Positions 1 through 9,137 of a stretch of 64,000 bases of DNA are shown here, piece by piece. This DNA is from Hyphomicrobium sp. Lineage in GTDB: Bacteria; Pseudomonadota; Alphaproteobacteria; Rhizobiales; Hyphomicrobiaceae. Under the pieces are notes generated by a model. It was given only the letters and a program-made list of their open reading frames with translations, did no database searches and was not told the origin of the DNA. A program made the translations under genes and the position numbers. The stretch lies in assembly GCA_019751875.1 (NCBI GenBank), contig JAIEMV010000019.1, forward strand, positions 28,893 through 92,892, read 5' to 3'. Numbering within the stretch: the first letter of the stretch is position 1; every line of letters starts with the position of its first letter.

Positions 1-435
1 AAGCAGCGCTTCGCGGGACTTACGCTCGGCGGCAGCGAAGGCTCGACCTCGGCGGCGGCCGTCGCCGCGTGGCAGTCCGGCTATCCGCTGCGCGTCAGCT
101 TCGCCAGCGGCGCACCGCAGTTCGATCCAGAACTCTATGCGATCCCGCGGCTCCTCAAATCGGGAGAGACTGATGCGCTCGTCTGGCTGTCGAGCCTGAC
201 GCCGGATCTGGCGGCGCCGCAGACCAGCATTCCGACAATCGTGATCGGTACCTTCGACATGAAGCTTGACCGGGAACCCGACGTCTTCATCCCGGTCGCG
301 ACGCCCGGCATAGACGCGCGCGGGCAGATTATGCGGGTCGACGGCAACGTGGTTCTGCCGCTGCGCGACCTTCACCGCGCTTCAGGGCTGGCGAATTCCA
401 TCGCCGTGCTCAATGCCATTGAAGCGGCCCTCTGA
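1..435 (+). CDS. fhcB: formyltransferase/hydrolase complex subunit B (3' end only)
   Basis: The reading frame is open from the first base and stops at TGA 433-435, so only the last 144 residues are in the window. The call rests on position directly in front of fhcA, fhcD and fhcC and on resemblance of the C-terminal part to the formylmethanofuran dehydrogenase subunit B family (visible stretches include TIVIGTFDMK and VFIPVATPGIDARGQI). In aerobic methylotrophs FhcB is part of the Fhc complex that turns formyl-H4MPT into formate, but it lacks the redox cofactors of the archaeal enzyme; that part is family knowledge. The gap to fhcA is 23 nt, consistent with one operon. The N-terminus cannot be judged. 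Confidence 0.85.
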   Translation, partial: KQRFAGLTLGGSEGSTSAAAVAAWQSGYPLRVSFASGAPQFDPELYAIPRLLKSGETDALVWLSSLTPDLAAPQTSIPTIVIGTFDMKLDREPDVFIPVATPGIDARGQIMRVDGNVVLPLRDLHRASGLANSIAVLNAIEAAL

Positions 436-458
436 CATTTTCGAAAGACGACGAATCC

Positions 459-2144
459 ATGCTGATCAAGTTCACCGGCGGCAAGGTCTACGATCCCGCG
501 AACGGCATCGACGGCCAAGTACGCGACATCTATGTGCGCGACGGCCGCGTCGTGACACCCAGCGCGACAGACACGATTTCGGCCGAATACAATCTCGCCG
601 GCAAGGTGGTGATGGCGGGTGGCATCGACCCCCATTCGCACATCGGCGGCGGAAAGATGAACATCGCGCGCATGATGCTGCCCGAGGACCACCGTCACGA
701 CAATGTGGCGCGCGGTGACCTCACGCGCGCGGGCTGCGGACATGCGGCCCCCTCGACCTTCGTCGCCGGCTATCGCTATGCGGAAATGGGCTACACGGCG
801 GCATTCGAGCCTGCCATGCTTGCCGTCAATGCGCGCCAGACGCACGCCGAGATGGGCGACACGCCCATGATCGACAAAGGCGCGTATGTGCTGCTTGGAT
901 CGGATGATTATTTCCTGCGGCTGCTGACGCGTGGCGCCGACAAGGAAGAAATCAAGGACTATATCGCCTGGACGATGCATGCCGCGCAGGCGCTCGCCGT
1001 GAAGGTCGTCAATCCCGGCGGTATCTCGGCGTTCAAATTCAACCAGCGCATGTTGGATCTCGACGAGAAGAATGCTTTCTATGGCGTGACGCCACGCGAC
1101 ATCATTCTCACGCTCGGCCGGTCGCTGCAGGAGCTGGGCGTTCCCCACCCAGTGCATGTTCATGGCTGCAACCTTGGAGTTCCGGGCAACAAGGAGACGA
1201 CGCTCGCAACCATCCGCGCAGCCGAAGGCACGCCCATCCATTTGACGCACATCCAGTTCCACAGCTACGGAACGGAAGGCGATTTCAAGTTCTCGTCGGG
1301 TGCGGCAGAGATCGCCGAGCTCGTCAACCAGAACCCGAACGTGTCGATCGACGTGGGCCAGATCCTCTTCGGCCAAACCGTGACGGCGTCGGGCGATTCG
1401 ATGCGGCAGTACGGCAATACGAAGAGCGCCAATCCGAAGAAATGGGTGGTGATGGATATCGAGTGCGACGCCGGTTGTGGCGTGGTGCCGATGAAGTATC
1501 GCGACAAGAGCTTTGTGAACGCGCTGCAGTGGGCGATCGGCCTGGAGATGTTCCTGCTCGTTAAAGACCCGTGGCGGATCTTCCTGACGACGGACCACCC
1601 GAATGGCGCGCCGTTTACGACCTATCCACACTTAATCCGGCTGCTTATGGACAAAACGTTCCGCAACGAAATGCTCCGGCGGATTCATCCAGGCGCGCAG
1701 GCGGCTACGATCCTCGGCTCGATTACGCGTGAGTACTCGCTAAATGAGATCGCGATCATGACGCGCGCGGGGCCCGCGAAGTCGTTGGGCCTCAAGGACC
1801 GCGGGCATCTGGGACCAGGGGCGTGCGCGGACATCACGGTCTACGACGACAACCCCGATCGCGAGGCGATGTTCACGACGCCGGCGTTTGTGTTCAAGAA
1901 CGGTGAGATGATCGTGCGCAACGGAAGGATTGTGCACGTGGTGGCGGGTGCGACGCATGTCGTACGACCGGAGTACGACCGGAAGCGTACCGAGAAGCCG
2001 CTGAAGGACTACTTCGAGACCTACCATACGATGCGGATGGAGAACTTCCGAATGGCGGATGAGGAAGTCATCACGGCCGGCTGCGGGCATGCACCTGGCA
2101 CATGTGGATGCCTCATCGTTCAGCCGGTCGGTACGCGCAAATGA
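459..2144 (+). CDS. fhcA: formyltransferase/hydrolase complex subunit A
   Basis: 561 aa, full length for the family. It is an amidohydrolase-fold protein: the metal-binding HxH motif is in GGIDPHSHIGGGK near residues 50-62, and further His-rich stretches follow (PVHVHGCNLG, IHLTHIQFHSYG, TTDHPNG). In the Fhc complex this subunit hydrolyses the formyl group delivered by FhcD, releasing formate at the end of the H4MPT-linked formaldehyde oxidation route. The end is translationally coupled to fhcD: the TGA at 2142-2144 lies inside ATGA. A long antisense frame over the same bases is a GC-codon shadow. I am confident of the family; the methylotrophy role is inferred from the gene set. Confidence 0.95.
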   Translation: MLIKFTGGKVYDPANGIDGQVRDIYVRDGRVVTPSATDTISAEYNLAGKVVMAGGIDPHSHIGGGKMNIARMMLPEDHRHDNVARGDLTRAGCGHAAPSTFVAGYRYAEMGYTAAFEPAMLAVNARQTHAEMGDTPMIDKGAYVLLGSDDYFLRLLTRGADKEEIKDYIAWTMHAAQALAVKVVNPGGISAFKFNQRMLDLDEKNAFYGVTPRDIILTLGRSLQELGVPHPVHVHGCNLGVPGNKETTLATIRAAEGTPIHLTHIQFHSYGTEGDFKFSSGAAEIAELVNQNPNVSIDVGQILFGQTVTASGDSMRQYGNTKSANPKKWVVMDIECDAGCGVVPMKYRDKSFVNALQWAIGLEMFLLVKDPWRIFLTTDHPNGAPFTTYPHLIRLLMDKTFRNEMLRRIHPGAQAATILGSITREYSLNEIAIMTRAGPAKSLGLKDRGHLGPGACADITVYDDNPDREAMFTTPAFVFKNGEMIVRNGRIVHVVAGATHVVRPEYDRKRTEKPLKDYFETYHTMRMENFRMADEEVITAGCGHAPGTCGCLIVQPVGTRK

Positions 2145-3058
2145 CGGGCAGCCAGAAAATGAAAATCAACGGCGTTGCCATCGACGACACGTTCGCTGAA
2201 GCGTTCGGTATGAGCGGGACCGCGCTTATCATCACGGCCGATACACTGAAGTGGGCAATGATCGCGGCGACGACCATGACCGGCTTCGGCACATCGGTGA
2301 TTGGATGCGGCGCGGAGTGCGGCATCGATTGCGAAGTGTCTGCGTCGGAAACCCCCGATGGACGGCCGGGAGTGCGCGTGCTGGTGTTCGGTTTCTCGCC
2401 TGACGCTATCCTGCCACAGCTTAAAAACCGCGTGGGTCAGTGCGTTTTGACCAGTCCCGGATCGGCTTGCTACAATGGACTCGACAGTCCGCAGAGGCTT
2501 GCACTATCGGCAGGTCCGCGGTTTTTCGGCGATGGTTGGCAGATCTCGAAGCGGTTCGGCGGGCGGCGGTTCTGGCGCGTGCCGGTGATGGATGGCGAGT
2601 TCACCATCGAAGATACGTGTGGCGTCACGACGGAAGCCGTCGGTGGCGGCAACTTGTTGATCCTGGGACGTGACAGGGTGGGACTGCTGGAGACAGCGGA
2701 AGCGGCGGTGGCCGCAATTGCCAGAGTTCCGGACGTGATTACGCCGTTCCCGGGCGGCATTGTTCGCTCGGGTTCGAAAGTGGGCTCGAAATACAAGGGC
2801 GCGATCGCATCAACGAACAATGCGTTCTGTCCCACGCTCAAGGGCACGACGAAAACGGAACTCGATGCCGACACCATCGCGGTGCTGGAGATCGTCATCG
2901 ACGGGCTGACGTCGAAGGCGGTCTCGGACGCCATGCGGGTCGGCCTCAAGGCCATCACCGATATCGGTGCGGACAAGGGCGTCACGCGCGTCTCTGCCGG
3001 CAACTACGGCGGCAAGCTCGGCCAGCACCACTACCACCTGAAGGATTACGTCGCATGA
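2141..3058 (+). CDS. fhcD: formylmethanofuran--tetrahydromethanopterin formyltransferase
   Basis: 305 aa from ATG 2141, which overlaps the fhcA stop as ATGA. A second in-frame ATG at 2159 (start MKINGV) is an equally good candidate; an upstream ATG at 2102 would overlap fhcA by 43 nt and is less likely. The protein shows typical Ftr features: KINGVAIDDTFAEAF near the N-terminus, a conserved Cys/Gly stretch (GCGAECGID), FPGGIVRSGSKVG in the middle and GKLGQHHYHLKD near the C-terminus. It transfers the formyl group between H4MPT and the methanofuran-like carrier of the Fhc complex. Its stop overlaps the fhcC start (ATGA at 3055), so the three genes are probably co-translated. Confidence 0.95.
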   Translation: MTGSQKMKINGVAIDDTFAEAFGMSGTALIITADTLKWAMIAATTMTGFGTSVIGCGAECGIDCEVSASETPDGRPGVRVLVFGFSPDAILPQLKNRVGQCVLTSPGSACYNGLDSPQRLALSAGPRFFGDGWQISKRFGGRRFWRVPVMDGEFTIEDTCGVTTEAVGGGNLLILGRDRVGLLETAEAAVAAIARVPDVITPFPGGIVRSGSKVGSKYKGAIASTNNAFCPTLKGTTKTELDADTIAVLEIVIDGLTSKAVSDAMRVGLKAITDIGADKGVTRVSAGNYGGKLGQHHYHLKDYVA

Positions 3059-3855
3059 GCGGGCTCAGGCTTCGTTTGAAATCGGCTCCGGCCGGTCGTC
3101 TCGATCTGTCGTGCCTTCAGCCGGACCCGTTAACGGCACGGACCGCGGACGAGGTTGCACGGCTGCCGTTTGAAGATGGCACGCTCGGCGACCTGTTCGA
3201 GATCACCGCCATTGCGGACGCGAACACGCTAATCCTTGCGGGTCCGACGAGCGCCTGCGACGGCATCGGCGACGGGCTGGCGTCGGGCACGCTGGTCGTC
3301 GAAGGCGACGTGGGGCAATACGCGGGCCGCTTTATGAAGGGCGGGCGGCTCGATATCAGGGGATCGGCTGGAGATTACCTGGGCGCGGGCATGAAGCGCG
3401 GGCTTTTGACGGTGGCGGGCTCGGCCGGGAACTTCGTCGGCGGCCTGCTGCCGGGGGAAAAGTTCGGCATGGCAGGCGGCGTCATTCGCGTCGGCGGGGA
3501 TATCGGTGATCGGGCGGGCGACCGGATGCGCCGCGGGACCATCGTCGTGAAGGGCAAGACGGGCGCGGCCGCAGGATCGCGTATGGCAGGTGGGACGATA
3601 TGGGCCGAGGGTGGTTTTGGTCCAGGTGCGGGTCCGCTCATGCGGCGCGGCACCCTTATTGGTCCGAAAGCCGAGCAGATGCTTGCGACGTTCTCTGACT
3701 GCGGTGAGCACGACATGGTTTTCTTGCGCCTTATCAGCCGTTTCGTGGCGGCCGAACTCGGGTCACTGGCGCCGCCACCGTTGCCGGTTAAGGTTCGTCG
3801 GTACGCTGGCGACATGGCGACGATCGGCAAGGGCGAGTTGCTGTTGACAGGCTGA
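3055..3855 (+). CDS. fhcC: formyltransferase/hydrolase complex subunit C
   Basis: 266 aa. It has the repeated Gly-rich beta-helix pattern of FmdC/FwdC and the GltS C-terminal domain: successive units such as GDVGQYAGRFMKGG, GSAGDYLGAGMKRG, GDIGDRAGDRMRRG and GKTGAAAGSRMAGG spaced about 18-20 residues apart. This is the structural subunit of the Fhc complex. It begins inside the fhcD stop and closes the fhc operon; the next gene is 163 nt away and unrelated. No clear terminator hairpin was found directly downstream. Confidence 0.94.
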   Translation: MSGLRLRLKSAPAGRLDLSCLQPDPLTARTADEVARLPFEDGTLGDLFEITAIADANTLILAGPTSACDGIGDGLASGTLVVEGDVGQYAGRFMKGGRLDIRGSAGDYLGAGMKRGLLTVAGSAGNFVGGLLPGEKFGMAGGVIRVGGDIGDRAGDRMRRGTIVVKGKTGAAAGSRMAGGTIWAEGGFGPGAGPLMRRGTLIGPKAEQMLATFSDCGEHDMVFLRLISRFVAAELGSLAPPPLPVKVRRYAGDMATIGKGELLLTG

Positions 3856-4018
3856 AAGCTGCAGGCCGGAACGGAACCGAATTCTCCGTGCCGCTTTCCC
3901 CACCTGCTGATCCGGCCGTACAATGCTGGCGTAAGTCATCCTATGCCGCGCATTCGTGCCAGCGGTCCAGAGGTTCCGGGCATGTCGCCCGCAATGATAA
4001 TCAGGAGAAATCGGCTCC

Positions 4019-4219
4019 ATGCTGACGATCGTCATCTCTGCCTGCCTCGTCGCAGATCCTACAAGCTGCAAAGATTACACTTTGCCTGTTGATGGCGACA
4101 TGGACACCATCCAGTGCGCGCTCCTGGCGCCGCCATTCCTGGCCAATTGGCAGGAGAGCCATCCGCAATGGACGGTGAAGAAGTGGAAGTGCCAGCCGAC
4201 CACGATGAACGATACCTGA
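4019..4219 (+). CDS. small hypothetical protein
   Basis: 66 aa (start MLTIVISACLV). AGGAG lies 11 nt in front of the ATG. The N-terminus is weakly hydrophobic and is followed by a Cys-containing polar body with Trp residues near the end (WQESHPQWTVKKWKC). Three to four Cys (positions 9, 17, 33 and 58) suggest an exported or disulfide-bonded small protein, but there is no clear signal peptide. It stands alone between fhcC and the convergent DUF1194 gene. Function unknown; the frame is supported mainly by its ribosome site and normal codon use. Confidence 0.55.
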   Translation: MLTIVISACLVADPTSCKDYTLPVDGDMDTIQCALLAPPFLANWQESHPQWTVKKWKCQPTTMNDT

Positions 4220-4279
4220 TCGTTTGGACGCGGCGCCTTCAGCCGAAACTCAATCGTAGAGCTTCGAGGCGGGCTGGTT

Positions 4280-5044
4280 TCAGTCCGCCTTTGCGTGTTT
4301 GGATACCGGCATCGTGCCGCTAATCTCGTTGACGAACTTCTGACGGATCGCGCGCTCGAAGTCGCCGAAGCCCTTCGCGGGAAGAACAAAGGCGCCCGGG
4401 CCGCCAATCACATGGTCTGTGTACCAACCCTCGAGTGAGGGACCATCGTCGCCTTCAAGAATCGGAAGGCCGTTGATGATTACGCCGGAGTTGACGAGTT
4501 CATCGCGGACGTCGTCGACCGGTTCCTCGCGGTTGCAGTTGTCTTTGCCGTCGCCCGACACGTCGACGACGATGCGATTGGCGGTGGCGGGGATCTGAGT
4601 GACGACCTTGTCCGCGATCATGCGCATCATCCCCGACATGCAGGTGAACTCGCCACCTTCACGCGGCAGCCGGCGCACCTGCTGTGCGACAGCCAGTGCC
4701 TCCTCCTTCGACGATATCCGCGACCAGGGAATCGATATCTTCGGCTTGTCGGCCCACATGACAAGCGAGATCAGAATGCCGCCGCGGCCGCCGGTGAGAA
4801 TGGCCTCGATAACACTATCGTCTTCCAGCGCCTTTGCGATACCTTCCAGTTGCAGCCGATAGCGCACGGCATCGACGGAGTTTGAAACGTCGACCGACAC
4901 GACAAGCGCGGTGTCGACTTCCGGCATATCTTGGGCCAGACCTCCGAAAGGTCCACTGATCGCCAACGCCAGAGCAACGAGCGCGCCCCAGCGGGCGCCG
5001 CGGGCCTTCAACGGCGAGACGATCGGCATGCGTGCACTTTCCAC
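4280..5044 (-). CDS. DUF1194 family VWA-like exported protein
   Basis: 254 aa. A signal-peptide-like N-terminus (hydrophobic segment about residues 18-37, ending GLAQ) is followed by a von Willebrand A-like fold: the MIDAS-type DxSxS is visible as VDVSNS near residue 50, and a second conserved acidic strand is VVDVSGDGKDN near residue 160. These features match the DUF1194 family, common in Hyphomicrobiales and of unknown role. The gene follows the pentapeptide-repeat gene on the same strand with about 20 nt between them, so they may be co-transcribed. An exported metal-ion-dependent adhesion or scaffold role is only inferred from the fold. Confidence 0.85.
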   Translation of the reverse strand: MESARMPIVSPLKARGARWGALVALALAISGPFGGLAQDMPEVDTALVVSVDVSNSVDAVRYRLQLEGIAKALEDDSVIEAILTGGRGGILISLVMWADKPKISIPWSRISSKEEALAVAQQVRRLPREGGEFTCMSGMMRMIADKVVTQIPATANRIVVDVSGDGKDNCNREEPVDDVRDELVNSGVIINGLPILEGDDGPSLEGWYTDHVIGGPGAFVLPAKGFGDFERAIRQKFVNEISGTMPVSKHAKAD

Positions 5045-5064
5045 CCAGACTTCGCGGCGCTCGT

Positions 5065-6000
5065 TTATCTCAGCGCTCGTTCCAGGTTGAGAGCTAGGCC
5101 CAAACCCTTGACGCTTTCAAGGCCTTTGACCTGCCTCAAGTCCGCATCCGCCAGATCCGCTCCCGTCAAATCGGCTCCGGTCAAGTCCGCACCAGTGAAG
5201 TCGGCGCGCGAGAGATCCGTTCTGGTGAGGCGCGCGCCGGCGAGGTTGGCTCCGGCAAAGGAAGCCATCGCGAGGGAGGCGTCGTCGAAATTGGCGCCGC
5301 GCAGCGTCGCGTTGTCGAAGCGGCAGCCGCGGCAGAAGTTGCGCGGAAGGAACGAGATATCGGCGCGGGGATCATGGGGGGAAAAGTCGAAGCCGGAGAG
5401 GTCGGCGCCCTTGAAGGACGCGCCGTCGATGCGGCCGGTCAGGCGCACGCCCCTTAGATTGGCATTGTCGAAGACTGGGGCTTCGCGCCAGTCAGTGCGC
5501 AGATCCGAGTAGATCGTCGGGCGCATCAGGGTTGCGCCCTCCAGATTTGCGCCGACGAACTTTGCGAACGTAAGCACGGTGCGATCGAGGCGGGCGCCCG
5601 CCAAGTTGGTGCGAGACAGATTGGCTCGCGAGAGGTCCGTCCCGAAAACATCGGCCCGCGTCAGGAGGGCGCCCTTGAAGTCGAGTTCGGAGAGGTCGAG
5701 GTGTTTGAGACCGCGCCGCGAAAAATCGACGACAGCGCCGGTTTTGCTCGCGCTGAAGAGCGCCGAGGTGATCTCGCCGGCGGTGGTGTCGTTGGCGAGG
5801 CCCTCAGCGGCCCGGATTTCCATTGTGGTGACATCGAAATGGGGCTCGACCGGCTTTAAGGGCTGGCCAGGTAGCTTCATTGTGGGGGTCACGAAAGCCG
5901 GTTGGGCAACATTCCCAGCGGGCGGGAGCGGGTCGGCGGCGTGCGAGACAGACGACGACACAATGGCCAAAAGGTGTAGCAAAACAAGGGGTTGGGTCAT
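5065..6000 (-). CDS. exported pentapeptide-repeat protein
   Basis: 311 aa from ATG 6000. This start gives a clean signal peptide (MTQPLVLLHLLAIVSSSVSH, then AADP); an in-frame ATG 36 nt upstream adds an Arg-rich stretch and is less likely. The mature part carries many A(D/N)LXX pentapeptides, for example in LTRADVFGTDLSRANLSRTN and in the C-terminal block ADFTGADLTGADLTGADLAD. Such repeats form a right-handed quadrilateral beta-helix. An unusual insertion with CRGC (near residue 222) interrupts the helix. Function unknown; likely periplasmic. Confidence 0.85.
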   Translation of the reverse strand: MTQPLVLLHLLAIVSSSVSHAADPLPPAGNVAQPAFVTPTMKLPGQPLKPVEPHFDVTTMEIRAAEGLANDTTAGEITSALFSASKTGAVVDFSRRGLKHLDLSELDFKGALLTRADVFGTDLSRANLSRTNLAGARLDRTVLTFAKFVGANLEGATLMRPTIYSDLRTDWREAPVFDNANLRGVRLTGRIDGASFKGADLSGFDFSPHDPRADISFLPRNFCRGCRFDNATLRGANFDDASLAMASFAGANLAGARLTRTDLSRADFTGADLTGADLTGADLADADLRQVKGLESVKGLGLALNLERALR

Positions 6001-6141
6001 GCCCCGGCCGGCGCACCCACCATGACGACGCTGCATCGCCTCTCACGGCCCACAGGACCGCGCCCCTCGATGTTGACCCGCTAAGGGAGTGAACGATCGG
6101 TATTGGAGGGTGGATCACAGGACTGTCACATCCTGCCCGGC

Positions 6142-8424
6142 TCAATTGAGCTTGATCGAGCCGAACACCCGAACGCTAGCCCCTGGAAGCAACACGTCTT
6201 CGCGCCGCTTGAACGAGGTGTGATTCAAGATCTCCTCGTCGGCCAGATTTTCACCCTTGATGCCCAGGGTGAACTCGGGAATGACCCCGCCAGTGTCCGC
6301 CAGACGCTGCGTATAGCTCAGCTCGGCTGAAACCAGCGTGTAGCCGGGGGTTGCCACCTCCTGGAACTCCGTCGAGAAGCGGTTCTGGTCGAATGCATGC
6401 AGCACGCCCGCCCGCGCGAACCATTGCAGGTCGCGGTAGTAGAGGCCGCCCCCCAGCCGATGGGGCGGAATGCGCGGCACGTTCTCGCCGTTAGAGAACT
6501 CCGCGTTCACGAAGTCGTATTGCCCGTCGATACCCCAGACGCCATTCCAGATCGCCGCGACGTCGTATTGGGACGCGATTTCCACGCCGTAAAAAGTCGC
6601 ATTGCGCTGATCGAAGAGGACCTGATCAAGAAACTCCACGTCGTCGGGGAGTGGGACGGGCGGGGGGGCGCACGAAGCAAGCGTTTCCTCGCAAACATCG
6701 CCTGTCAGCCCCTTGAAGATGAAGCCGTCGTAGCGCGTATAGAACGCCGTCGCGTCATACCGGAATGGTCCCGTCGCCTTGCGCAACCCCACCTCGACTG
6801 TCGTCGCCTTTTCGATGTCGAGATCCGGATTGCCGATCTCGAATGTCCCCGTTGCTTCGTGGACGCCAGCGGAAAACAATTCGCCCGCGTCGGGCGCACG
6901 TTCCACATACTGTCCGTTAAGTGACGCGACAACACCCCCTCCCAGTCGGTAGAGACCTCCCAGACTGACACTGACCGGCGTGAAGTCGCGACCGATCGCT
7001 GTCAGTGGAACATTCTCATCGAGCGGAACGAGCCGCCCCGACCCGTCGACTTGCGTATGTTCGATGCGTCCAGCCGCCTGCAAAGTCAGGCGGTCCGTCA
7101 CGTCGAGCTCCTCAAATAGGAACGCGGCCACGCTGTCGGTTTCAGCCGGGGCGAGCAGGCTATCGCCGCCCTCGAGGTTTTGGCCTTGAACGTCGCGGCC
7201 GAACGCCTGCACGCCGAGCGCGCCACGCAGTGTGCCGACCGACGTGATGATGGGCAGATGCTGGCCTTCGATCCGCCCTTCCCATTCTTCGTTGGTGAAG
7301 CGGTTTCCGACCTCGAACCCTGCGCCCTCGTCGATATTTTCGGTGTGCACGTAATCGATGGCACCGAACCAGACCCGAAGCGCCTCGATGCCGTAGTCCT
7401 TCACGCGCCACTCACCCTTAACCTGCACCTTGTCCTGGTTGAGGTCGATGCGCGGACGTAGTTCCAAAGCCTCTTCGCCGGGGATGCCGTAGAGGCTGTC
7501 GAACCGGACAAGCGCGACGCCCAGGTAACCGTCGGTGCCGACCATGGAGAGGCCGACCGCACCGCCCTCGCTATCCACGAACGTATTCGGCTGAACCCCC
7601 TTCGGCGTTTCGTAGTCGTTCGCCTGCCTCTTGAAGCCGTCGGCGTGCACCACGATGCCGTCGACCCCGGCCGTCGCACGAAAGCCGCCGTCGGCCCCTT
7701 CGTCCACCGACGTCCATCCGCCCCGGATCTCACCGGAAAACCCATTGCGCGGCATCAGGCTCGGAATGCGATTGTTCTCAACCGCCACGACGCCACCGAT
7801 CGCCTGACTGCCATAACGCAGCGTCGCCGGGCCGCGAACGACTTCCACCCGATCAGCCGAAAAAGGATCGATCGGCACGGCGTGATCTTCCGACAGCGCT
7901 GCCACGTCGCCCGTGCCGATGCCGTTCTCCTGCACGCGCACGCGGTAGGTATCGAGACCCCGGATGATGGGGCGGCTAGAGCCCGGCGCGAATGTCGTGG
8001 CTGCGATACCCGGCTTCAGCGCCAGGGTTTCGGCGATGGTGGCGCCCCGGTTTGCCTCGAATTCTCGCCCGGTCGCGACCGTCACCGGAACGAAGGCGTC
8101 ATCCACGACGATGAGCGTCCCGGGCACAGGAGTCGAGGGCGAACCCGGCGCCGCCACCGTCTCGGCGGAAGGGCTGACGACGATGGGTTCGTCCGGCGAG
8201 ACCGCCGGGCTCGGCGTCCCGGCGGGTGGCCCGGCGGGAGCCGCCGCCGGTTTGGCCACCTTCTTCGGCTTGGCAACCGGCGTTGGGGCCGTCACAACCA
8301 CTTCCGGCAGTTCCAGCGGCGCCGCCGACTGAGCGTGAACCGGCACCGCGAAAAACAGGCCGCAGGGGATCATTGCCGTTGTGCTCAAAAGCCGAGCCAC
8401 CTGCTTGCAAGACGCCGGGCTCAT
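6142..8424 (-). CDS. TonB-dependent outer membrane receptor, probably zinc-responsive
   Basis: 760 aa. It has a signal peptide ending near VHAQS, a TonB-box-like LPEVVVTAPT, an unusually long Pro/Ala/Val-rich spacer (about residues 50-105), the plug domain (RPIIRGLDTYRVRVQENG, then VEVVRGPATLRYGSQAIGGV) and a beta-barrel ending in an aromatic-free but amphipathic last strand. It imports a substrate across the outer membrane with TonB energy. Zinc or a zinc chelate is inferred because Zur-box-like palindromes lie directly upstream (8441-8487) and the next gene on the same strand is a Zur-type regulator. The family is clear; the substrate is not proved. ZnuD-like receptors are the closest functional analogy. 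Confidence 0.88.
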   Translation of the reverse strand: MSPASCKQVARLLSTTAMIPCGLFFAVPVHAQSAAPLELPEVVVTAPTPVAKPKKVAKPAAAPAGPPAGTPSPAVSPDEPIVVSPSAETVAAPGSPSTPVPGTLIVVDDAFVPVTVATGREFEANRGATIAETLALKPGIAATTFAPGSSRPIIRGLDTYRVRVQENGIGTGDVAALSEDHAVPIDPFSADRVEVVRGPATLRYGSQAIGGVVAVENNRIPSLMPRNGFSGEIRGGWTSVDEGADGGFRATAGVDGIVVHADGFKRQANDYETPKGVQPNTFVDSEGGAVGLSMVGTDGYLGVALVRFDSLYGIPGEEALELRPRIDLNQDKVQVKGEWRVKDYGIEALRVWFGAIDYVHTENIDEGAGFEVGNRFTNEEWEGRIEGQHLPIITSVGTLRGALGVQAFGRDVQGQNLEGGDSLLAPAETDSVAAFLFEELDVTDRLTLQAAGRIEHTQVDGSGRLVPLDENVPLTAIGRDFTPVSVSLGGLYRLGGGVVASLNGQYVERAPDAGELFSAGVHEATGTFEIGNPDLDIEKATTVEVGLRKATGPFRYDATAFYTRYDGFIFKGLTGDVCEETLASCAPPPVPLPDDVEFLDQVLFDQRNATFYGVEIASQYDVAAIWNGVWGIDGQYDFVNAEFSNGENVPRIPPHRLGGGLYYRDLQWFARAGVLHAFDQNRFSTEFQEVATPGYTLVSAELSYTQRLADTGGVIPEFTLGIKGENLADEEILNHTSFKRREDVLLPGASVRVFGSIKLN

Positions 8425-8440
8425 GCCGCACCCCCCTGTT

Positions 8441-8487
8441 GGATGTTATACTATCTCATCCGAGAGAAGCGGATATTATCCGGATAT
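8441..8487 (-). promoter_or_regulatory. two Zur-box-like sites in front of the TonB receptor gene
   Basis: GGATGTTATACTATCT at 8441-8456 matches 14 of 16 positions of the inverted copy (GGATGTTATAATATCC) of the palindrome found in front of the COG0523 gene. A second related half, GGATATTATCCGGATAT, lies at 8471-8487. Both sit 17-63 nt upstream of the receptor ATG, where binding by a zinc-loaded repressor would block transcription. The consensus ATGTTATAATAT core is known from Zur sites; regulation here is inferred. Confidence 0.7.
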
Positions 8488-8549
8488 GCAAGGACTGTGG
8501 TCTGTCGACGGACGAGTCTCGTCCTTATGTGGCCTGCCGGCCACAACAC

Positions 8550-9017
8550 TCAGGCAGCAGGTGATGATTGATCGTTGCAGCGGGCGCAGGTGCCACGGAG
8601 TTCCAGTGTCATCTGGCGCAATGCAAACCGCGCGGCGGACGCCCAGTCAGCCAGTGCTTTCAGAGCCTTCGGCTCGTCGAACTCATCGACGCCACCGCAG
8701 CGGTCGCAAATGGCAAATACGGCGGAGCCTTGGTGGACCGCGTGACTGCACGCCACGAAGGCGTTGAGACTTTCGAGGCGATGGGCGGCCCCCGACGCGA
8801 TCAGCCGATCCAGGGACCGATAAACAGTCTGCGGGGCGAGTGTGGCCCTGTCGCGCAAGCTGTCGATGATCTCATAAGCACTGACCGGACGGCCGGCACC
8901 GCGCAGCGCGTCCGAGATGAGACGGTCTTGCTCCGTGGACGGGCGGCGTTTGTTGGATTTCTTTGTCACGACGGCTTTGTCCGGCATCGAGACGGCGTTC
9001 GCAAGGCAAACTTCCAT
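8550..9017 (-). CDS. zur: Fur family regulator, Zur-like zinc uptake repressor
   Basis: 155 aa from ATG 9017, chosen because GGGA sits about 7 nt upstream; ATGs at 9050 and 8987 are alternatives. The N-terminal winged helix is visible (RPSTEQDRLISDALRGAGRP, then TVYRSLDRLIASGAAHRLES). The dimerisation half has the structural zinc pair CDRCGG and a second CARC near the C-terminus, plus ACSHAVHQGS. Zur represses zinc-uptake genes when zinc is plentiful. The flanking TonB receptor and COG0523 genes, each with a matching palindrome, support Zur over Fur. The 3' end lies 125 nt from the receptor start, on the same strand. Confidence 0.85.
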   Translation of the reverse strand: MEVCLANAVSMPDKAVVTKKSNKRRPSTEQDRLISDALRGAGRPVSAYEIIDSLRDRATLAPQTVYRSLDRLIASGAAHRLESLNAFVACSHAVHQGSAVFAICDRCGGVDEFDEPKALKALADWASAARFALRQMTLELRGTCARCNDQSSPAA

Positions 9018-9137
9018 GGTTTCCCGATCGCTGATCACTATGGCGCGCATTAAGAGTCAAGACCGCGGCCAGACCTCCCACACCGTCCCGCAAACCCAGG
9101 AGCCTCGCGGCTTGACAGCCACGCCTTGGCTTTGTAG

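Noticed and set aside
372..1631. 419-codon open frame on the - strand across fhcA
   Set aside because: It lies antisense to a clear fhcA, has no family features and reflects GC-rich third positions.
7645..8571. 308-codon + strand frame opposite the TonB receptor gene
   Set aside because: His/Arg-rich low-quality translation antisense to a well-defined receptor; a shadow frame.
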